In this document: positions 58,321-64,000 of the stretch, piece after piece
Layout of the letters: every line of letters starts with the position of its first letter
Numbering within the stretch: the first letter of the stretch is position 1
Assembly: GCA_025354405.1 (NCBI GenBank)
Contig: JANXMY010000150.1
Location: 85,411 to 149,410 of the forward strand
From: Armatimonadota bacterium
GTDB taxonomy: Bacteria; Armatimonadota; Armatimonadia; Armatimonadales; Capsulimonadaceae
Direction of reading: 5' to 3'
Length of the DNA: 64,000 bases
The notes under the pieces: generated by a model
Seen by the model: the letters and a program-made list of their open reading frames with translations, nothing else
What the model was told of the DNA's origin: nothing
The model's database searches: none
Program-made: the position numbers and the translations under genes

Positions 58321-58433
58321 CGGATTTTGATCTCTCCTTCTATACATGGCGGGTACCCTACTTAGTAAGTGACTTTCAATCGCTCGCTTCGGACACTCGC
58401 CACAAAATTCACAACATCACTGAGTAACCATTT

Positions 58434-58829
58434 ATGGACACAAATTACCGCTATCGCCTTTCCCGCCTCGTTCGCACCCAAAGCTCCGAGATATTTCTGC
58501 TCTGGGAAGAGGATCGCCGCATTGGGCAGCTGGATCTGCACTTCGCCATTGAGAGCCGTACTATCCACGCGACCCTCATACTCGAAGCGGACCTGCCTGT
58601 CAGCGTCGAAGAAGAGCTGCTGGCCCAGATCGATGATGATATCGTATCTTCCTACCTGCCATCGTTCGAGCGGGAAGACTTTTTAGTCACGGTGTTCCGG
58701 GGAGAAGAAATTTCCAACTATACAGACTCGTCCGGGGCACTCGACGATATGGATGACGAACCGTTCGGCGACGACACTGATGAGGACGATGACGAAGACG
58801 AGGATGACCGGCCTCGGCGTATTCGTTGA
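58434..58829 (+). CDS. Hypothetical protein with very acidic C-terminal tail
   Basis: 131 aa; ends DDMDDEPFGDDTDEDDDEDEDDRPRRIR. Confidence 0.6.
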   Translation: MDTNYRYRLSRLVRTQSSEIFLLWEEDRRIGQLDLHFAIESRTIHATLILEADLPVSVEEELLAQIDDDIVSSYLPSFEREDFLVTVFRGEEISNYTDSSGALDDMDDEPFGDDTDEDDDEDEDDRPRRIR

Positions 58830-58835
58830 TAGTCT

Positions 58836-59397
58836 TTAAGGCTTTGGCAACAGCTTATCTAAAACGCTCAGCTTGTCCAAAGTGTCCAGCAAATTTCCGG
58901 GCTGGCCTCCGTAAACGACGTCAAATATCATTCTGCCAGCCTGCTCCCCATCTTTCCCCGCTGGCCCTCCTTTCGCTGTCTCCATGACGAACCGCTGAGG
59001 CTTTGTGTGCTCCAGCGGTCCGAAATTCAGGCAGAAGACACTGTGGGGCGATCCTTCGAAATCAGTGGCAGAGCTGGAGCGGCGAAATCTGCTGCCGTTA
59101 AATACTCCGCCTCTAAACTCACGTTCGCTTCCCTGCGTACTTTGCTCCACTCCTGAATCGCGTTATTTGACTCAAACGCGGGCCGGGAAATAGCGGTAGT
59201 CATACGACTGAATCAAATAGTCAATTCCAGTGGTGTCTTGAAAGCCGATCCCGGTCAGTTCTGTTTCCCTCCTAAAAATTTATCCCGAGCGTGTCCCTTT
59301 CCAGCTGACGCTGCACCGAATAGTCGGGCGTCTCGCCGCCGAGGGATGGGGTGAGGAAAAGCAGCAAGAGGAATAGGCTGAAACTGGTGGCTTTCAT
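58836..59397 (-). pseudogene. Decayed secreted-protein gene
   Basis: Minus: signal peptide MKATSFSLFLLLLFLTPSLGGETPDYSVQRQLERDTLGINF-stop; other frame ELTGIGFQDTTGIDYLIQSYDYRYFPARV-stop; continues SDFEGSPHSVFCLNFGPLEHTKPQRFVMETAKGG...LLPKP-stop. Confidence 0.5.
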
Positions 59398-59685
59398 GGG
59401 TGCAGTGTACACGCAGGAGCGAGGGAATAAAGCGAGGGAATAAACTCCTCACGCTGGGCTGCATCCTCCGGATGAAGAATTTATATCCGACAGCTCAATT
59501 TATCTTACGTCTGGAGAACGCCATATCGCGAGAAAAGTTTACTTCCTTGCTTACTTCTTTCGCTTCTGCCATTCTTTCTCATCCTCGCAATAGGACTAAT
59601 GGAAAGCGTCTTGCCTGCCGATAATTAACGCTGTGATTATCACTAGGATTTTACCAAAGGATGCGACCAGAGGAGAAAAATAAAT

Positions 59686-61575
59686 ATGACCGTTGTTCTG
59701 CCCGCCGGCGGCAAACGCAAGGAGTTGGGACATCTATTGCTGCAGCAGGGACTGCTGACTGAGGCGCAGCTTGCTACCGCGTTGGCTTGCCAGCAGCAAA
59801 GTGGGCAAGCGCTGGGCCAGGTGCTGGTCGAGATGTCCCTGGTCGGCGAAGAAGACATCACCCGTGCCCGAGCGGCCCAGGTAGATGCCGCATATGTTGT
59901 GATGTCTGACGTTACAGTTGATAGCTCGGCACTGCCACTGATCTCTGCCGCTGTCGCTCACAAGTATTTGATTTTACCTGTTGGGAAAACCCCGGATGGC
60001 ACCCTGCGGATTATTGTCTCGGCATGGAATGCCCGGGTCATGGATATTGCGCACAAGATTGCATCGGCCCACCGCCTACGGATAGCCCCGGCGATCGCAT
60101 CCGAAGGGCCGCTTCGCGCTTCCATTGAGCAATGGTATGGTCCGCCGCCGCGTGCCGGAGCGCATGTGGAAGCCCCCCGGACGGCGGCCGCGCATAGCAG
60201 CCAGATTCCGCTGCAGGCCGCCTGCGGTCCAAGTGCTTTTCCAGTGATTATCACAACTGCACCGGTGATGCCGCCGGCCTACAGCGGCCCGGATCGGCGG
60301 GCCTCGGAAGTCTTCGCAGGGGCACTTTCCCCTGGTTTCGCCGGTTCGCATGATGGCAACATCGACGCTCTGGAAGTGATGGGGATTGACCAGCCCGTCG
60401 TCATTCAGTTCGTCAATCGTATTCTTTCCGATGCAATTGCCCGTGGGGCAAGCGATATCCATTTCGAGCCAAGACGGGAGTCACTCGAAATTCGCTTTCG
60501 CCTGGACGGCACATTGCGCCATATCGACAGTATTCGCCGGGAGTTCCAGCCTGCCTGCTGCTCTCGAATTAAGATCATGGCCGAGATGAATATCGCGGAG
60601 CGCCGCCTGCCGCAAGATGGCCGCCTCTCAGTCACCTCTGAGGGTCGTACGGTGGATATGCGTGTGTCGTCGCTGCCAACTCAGTACGGCGAGTCGCTGG
60701 TCCTGCGCATTCTGGACAAAAGCGGCGTCCGTCCGAACCTGAGTCAGCTTGGTTTTTCGCCGCCAAATCTTCGCGCCTTGCAAAGCCTGGTCCGCAAACC
60801 TCACGGCATCGTGCTGGCGACCGGGCCGACCGGCTCGGGTAAGACAACAACTCTCTACAGTGCGATTCAGGAGATACATACACCTGATGTCAACATCATC
60901 ACGGTGGAGGACCCCATCGAGTATGAGCTGGACGGTATTCGCCAGTCGAATGTCAATGAGAAGGCGGGCCTGACTTTCGCGCGCCAGCTGCGGGCGATTC
61001 TGCGCCAGGACCCGGATGTCATTTACATCGGCGAAATTCGGGACAGCGAGACCGCTGAGATTGCCTTCCGGGCCGCTCTCACCGGCCATCTCGTGTTTTC
61101 CAGTCTGCACTGCAACGACGCCGCCGGGGCGGTGACACGCCTGCTCAACATGGGGATGGATCCCTTCCTGGTCGCCTCTTCGGTCGTCGGTATTCTCGCC
61201 CAGCGGCTGGTGCGTAAAGTGTGTACGCACTGCGCCCGTCCGTTTCTCCCGACCGAGATAGAGCTTATGGCGTTCGGCATCGACACGGACTCCCCGGCTT
61301 ACCACTCCGCCCGTTTCCTGATGGGAAGCGGCTGCGATGTCTGCGGCGGAACAGGCTACAAAGGCCGCTGCAGTATTCAGGAGCTGCTGGTCATGGACGA
61401 TACGATCCGTGCGCTGACTTTGGCTCGTACTCCTTCCCATAAAATCCAGCAGTCGGCTCTGGAGCGCGGGATGATCACAATGCGCCAGGACGCCGCTATG
61501 AAGATCATGCAGGGTATCACGACGTTCGAAGAAGCCCAGAAGCGGGTCTATGTGGAGGAGCATGGGGAGGAGTGA
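59686..61575 (+). CDS. GspE/PilB-type secretion/pilus assembly ATPase with MshEN N-terminal domain
   Basis: LGHLLLQQGLLTEAQLATALACQQQSGQALGQVLVE; GPTGSGKTTTLYSAIQEI; EDPIEYELDGIRQSNVNEKAGLTFARQLRAILRQDPDVIYIGEIRD; CTHC...CDVCGGTGYKGR. Confidence 0.95.
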   Translation: MTVVLPAGGKRKELGHLLLQQGLLTEAQLATALACQQQSGQALGQVLVEMSLVGEEDITRARAAQVDAAYVVMSDVTVDSSALPLISAAVAHKYLILPVGKTPDGTLRIIVSAWNARVMDIAHKIASAHRLRIAPAIASEGPLRASIEQWYGPPPRAGAHVEAPRTAAAHSSQIPLQAACGPSAFPVIITTAPVMPPAYSGPDRRASEVFAGALSPGFAGSHDGNIDALEVMGIDQPVVIQFVNRILSDAIARGASDIHFEPRRESLEIRFRLDGTLRHIDSIRREFQPACCSRIKIMAEMNIAERRLPQDGRLSVTSEGRTVDMRVSSLPTQYGESLVLRILDKSGVRPNLSQLGFSPPNLRALQSLVRKPHGIVLATGPTGSGKTTTLYSAIQEIHTPDVNIITVEDPIEYELDGIRQSNVNEKAGLTFARQLRAILRQDPDVIYIGEIRDSETAEIAFRAALTGHLVFSSLHCNDAAGAVTRLLNMGMDPFLVASSVVGILAQRLVRKVCTHCARPFLPTEIELMAFGIDTDSPAYHSARFLMGSGCDVCGGTGYKGRCSIQELLVMDDTIRALTLARTPSHKIQQSALERGMITMRQDAAMKIMQGITTFEEAQKRVYVEEHGEE

Positions 61576-61633
61576 GGCGACGATTAAAGGAAGGTTTGTT
61601 TCCAGCGGCAAAACGGGGTAAAATATCTTTGTC

Positions 61634-62323
61634 ATGCCTAACCTACACCTCAATCCGCCGAGCAGTATGCCGAGGCCCAGTTTAACCCTTGTGACCGGGC
61701 GGACACTGTACCGGCCCCGTACGGAACCGAAGGCCGACCCGCTTTCGCTGGTTGAAGCGGCGATCGCCGGGGGCGTGAATATCGTTCAGCTTCGAGTTCG
61801 TTCGACCTCCGTCGATGATCTGGCGCTGTTCGCGATCGCGCTGCGGCTGCGAGAGATGACGGCCGGGCAGGCGAAGTTTATCGTGACTGGGGATCTGGAG
61901 CTGGCGGAAAAATGCCATGCTGACGGCGTCCTTCTGACAGAGAGGCCGTACAAGCCGTCCGATGCGCGGGCGTTCCTGCGGGCCTCAGGGGAGGCGCTGG
62001 TTGGCTCGTTTGCACACACGGTGCCAGGAGCGGCGCGAGCCGAGCGCGGCGGGGCGGACTATGTCCAGGTCGGTCCGGCATTCGATGCCGACGCTCCCGG
62101 CGAGGGGCTGGCACTCCTGCGGAAGATCAAAGATGCGGTTCAGGTGCCGGTGGTAGCGTTCGGGGGTATCCAGACCCCTGCCGATGTGGCGGACTGTCTG
62201 CGGGCCGGCGCGGATGGTGTCGCCGTCACGGATGCCGTGACGCAGGCTCCCGATCCCCAGGCCGCTGCTGCCAGCCTGCGGGCGGCGATGGACGCCGCCT
62301 GGCGTGCGCTTTACGGAGTGTAA
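61634..62323 (+). CDS. thiE: Thiamine phosphate synthase (ThiE/TenI family)
   Basis: VNIVQLRVRSTSVDDL, GADYVQVGPAFDADAPGEGLALLRKIKDAVQVPVVAFGGIQTPADVADCLRAGADGVAVTDAV. Confidence 0.85.
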   Translation: MPNLHLNPPSSMPRPSLTLVTGRTLYRPRTEPKADPLSLVEAAIAGGVNIVQLRVRSTSVDDLALFAIALRLREMTAGQAKFIVTGDLELAEKCHADGVLLTERPYKPSDARAFLRASGEALVGSFAHTVPGAARAERGGADYVQVGPAFDADAPGEGLALLRKIKDAVQVPVVAFGGIQTPADVADCLRAGADGVAVTDAVTQAPDPQAAAASLRAAMDAAWRALYGV

Positions 62324-62397
62324 AGTGACAACTCTTCGGAAACCGATTAGTTTTCCATTTTCTTGACGAAACCGTCTCCCCTGTGATATTATAAGTT

Positions 62398-63864
62398 ATG
62401 CGCTTCTTCCCCATCTTATTGGCATGTGTCCTAGCCTGCCCCCTCCTTCCCGTCTCGGCTGCGGCAAAAAAACATCACCACGCAAGCTCTGCTTTGCTTC
62501 AGGCGCAGGGCCAGCACCGGATCCGGCTGGCCGCAAAGCAAAAGAAAGAGTGGCGTCAGCATCTCGTCAAGCTGAAAGAGCTGCCGCACTCAGAGCGCAT
62601 TGCGGAGAAGCGTCATGAACGCAAATGGCAGCGTAAGCACGACGCCAAAGTGGATGCGATGCAGGCTGCACACGAAGCGAAGATCGCGCAAAATCGGGCT
62701 GCGGTACGGCAGGCAAAACGTGATGCATTGAGGCAGCAGCGCATTGCAAAGCTGGCGTCGCATCGGCATCATCATGCCCCTCAAGCCGTCGCTTCTCGGC
62801 CCAAGCTTCATCCTGCGTCGGCTATCCGTGTCACGGCGCACCACGCGCGGATCCAACAGGCTTCGGCGCATGCGCAGAACGTTGCGGCGGAGCGAGCTGC
62901 GCACCGGGAGAATGCTGCTGTCCATCAAAAGCAGGCACAGATACGTGTGCAAAAGCGTCTGGCAAACCGCGCCCTGCATATGGCAAATATCCGGGCGGCT
63001 TATCAGGCACATTCGGCTAATCTGTCGGCGGCGCACAATGCCCGTGTCGCTGCCGAGCGTTCCCACTGGATTGCGCTGCATGGCGACGGCAGCGGCGGCT
63101 CAAGCATCCATTTTTGGCAGACGGCTGCGGCGGGAGTTCCGGTCAAAGTTATCTCGGTCAACTTGAATGACCCGAACGTCAAAGTTTCCGCCGTCATGGC
63201 GCGGCACGGGAATGGAACTTCTGAACCGTTCCGTCAGATGATCGACCGGGCGCAGCCGAATGTGGCTGTCACGGGGACGTTTTTCTCGCTGGACGACTTG
63301 CAGCCGGTCGGAGATATCGTGATCGACGGCAGCCTGGTCCACTTCGGCGGCATGGGAACGGCTCTGTGCATCACGCCAGGAAACCATGCCGACATGGTGA
63401 CCTGTGAATGGGGACGGCACCATGATTGGAGCCCCTATGATTTCGTGGTCGCCTGCGGCCCGCGCCTGCTCAGCCGGGGCCGGGTAGTCCTGGACCCACA
63501 CTCGGAGCGGTTCCATGACAAACATATGCTGGCTCCGAACTCCCGGATCGCGGTGGGAATTACTCCTGGAAATACGCTCTTTTTCGTGATGACCCACGAG
63601 CCGATCTATTTAGGGCGACTGGCCCGCGTCATGCAGTCTCTGGGGGCGAAAGAAGCCATGAATCTGGATGCGGGAACCAGTACCGGTTTCTACTACAACG
63701 GGGCAACCCTTGCGCGCCCGGGCCGGAAGCTAACTAACATGATCGTGGTTTACGGTCGCCGGGACCGTTACGAGCGGGCTCTGGATCAGCTTGTTCCGGC
63801 AGCGTATCACCGGTCGGAGGCGCGTCAGCGCGGACAGATCTCGTCGGCTCTGGTTCGTCCGTAG
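62398..63864 (+). CDS. Phosphodiester glycosidase (NAGPA-like) family protein with basic His/Ala/Arg-rich N-terminal region
   Basis: C-term [31 protein letters not shown]...[15 protein letters not shown]...[17 protein letters not shown]...[16 protein letters not shown]. Confidence 0.85.
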   Translation: MRFFPILLACVLACPLLPVSAAAKKHHHASSALLQAQGQHRIRLAAKQKKEWRQHLVKLKELPHSERIAEKRHERKWQRKHDAKVDAMQAAHEAKIAQNRAAVRQAKRDALRQQRIAKLASHRHHHAPQAVASRPKLHPASAIRVTAHHARIQQASAHAQNVAAERAAHRENAAVHQKQAQIRVQKRLANRALHMANIRAAYQAHSANLSAAHNARVAAERSHWIALHGDGSGGSSIHFWQTAAAGVPVKVISVNLNDPNVKVSAVMARHGNGTSEPFRQMIDRAQPNVAVTGTFFSLDDLQPVGDIVIDGSLVHFGGMGTALCITPGNHADMVTCEWGRHHDWSPYDFVVACGPRLLSRGRVVLDPHSERFHDKHMLAPNSRIAVGITPGNTLFFVMTHEPIYLGRLARVMQSLGAKEAMNLDAGTSTGFYYNGATLARPGRKLTNMIVVYGRRDRYERALDQLVPAAYHRSEARQRGQISSALVRP

Positions 63865-64000
63865 TGCCGCCGAGTTTGCCGCCACGGGCCTGGGCTGAGA
63901 TCGATGCGGGGGCTCTGGCGCATAACATCGCCCTGCTGCGCCGCCGCTTCGCTCCGGCCCGGATCATGGCAGTCGTTAAAGCTGATGCCTACGGGCACGG
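63864..64000 (+). CDS. alr: Alanine racemase, N-terminal part; runs off the right edge
   Basis: GTG at 63864 overlaps the previous TAG by one base; [46 protein letters not shown] (PLP-lysine motif). Not in ORF track. Confidence 0.85.
   Translation, partial: MPPSLPPRAWAEIDAGALAHNIALLRRRFAPARIMAVVKADAYGH

Noticed and set aside
60628-61653. 341-aa minus-strand ORF opposite the GspE/PilB gene
   Set aside because: Antisense shadow; plus strand has intact Walker and zinc motifs.
1-64000. rRNA operon, CRISPR array, prophage or anti-phage defence system
   Set aside because: No such signatures (no cas, RM, Abi/TA operon or phage structural genes) found on either strand.

Overview
64 kb bacterial chromosomal window. 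The mix of DUF1559-type pseudopilins with H-x9-DG tails, a PEP-CTERM-like protein and the general gene content suggests an Armatimonadota-type genome, but that is inference only. Both edges cut genes missing from the ORF track: a GH95 alpha-L-fucosidase-like gene (minus, 5' part, 1-1387) and an alanine racemase start (plus, 63864-64000). Between them is mostly ordinary core content: lepB, hpt, rho, bifunctional-nuclease family protein, dps, greA, lysS, tyrS, ECF sigma/anti-sigma, ssb, rpsF, a tRNA(CAT), DAHP synthase, murJ-fhaA-like, FliK-like/FlhB-C-like pair, S9 peptidase, ftsH, GspE/PilB ATPase, thiE, and several PAS/GAF/GGDEF/SpoIIE/histidine kinase genes. An IS3-family transposase remnant lies at 1.4-2.0 kb, and a decayed stretch (38-44.5 kb) holds at least six pseudogenes. 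The most unusual signal is a dispersed family of nested palindromic elements built from triloop hairpin modules (CGGATT-GRA-AATCCG arms plus an internal stem-CCT-stem module whose stem sequence covaries between copies). Their ends repeatedly lie within a few bases of stop codons. Other points of interest: a signal peptidase with Cys at the nucleophile position, a MurJ with a coiled-coil insert next to an FhaA-like gene and a translation-coupled 32-aa TM microprotein, and a VHL-like domain on an S9 peptidase.
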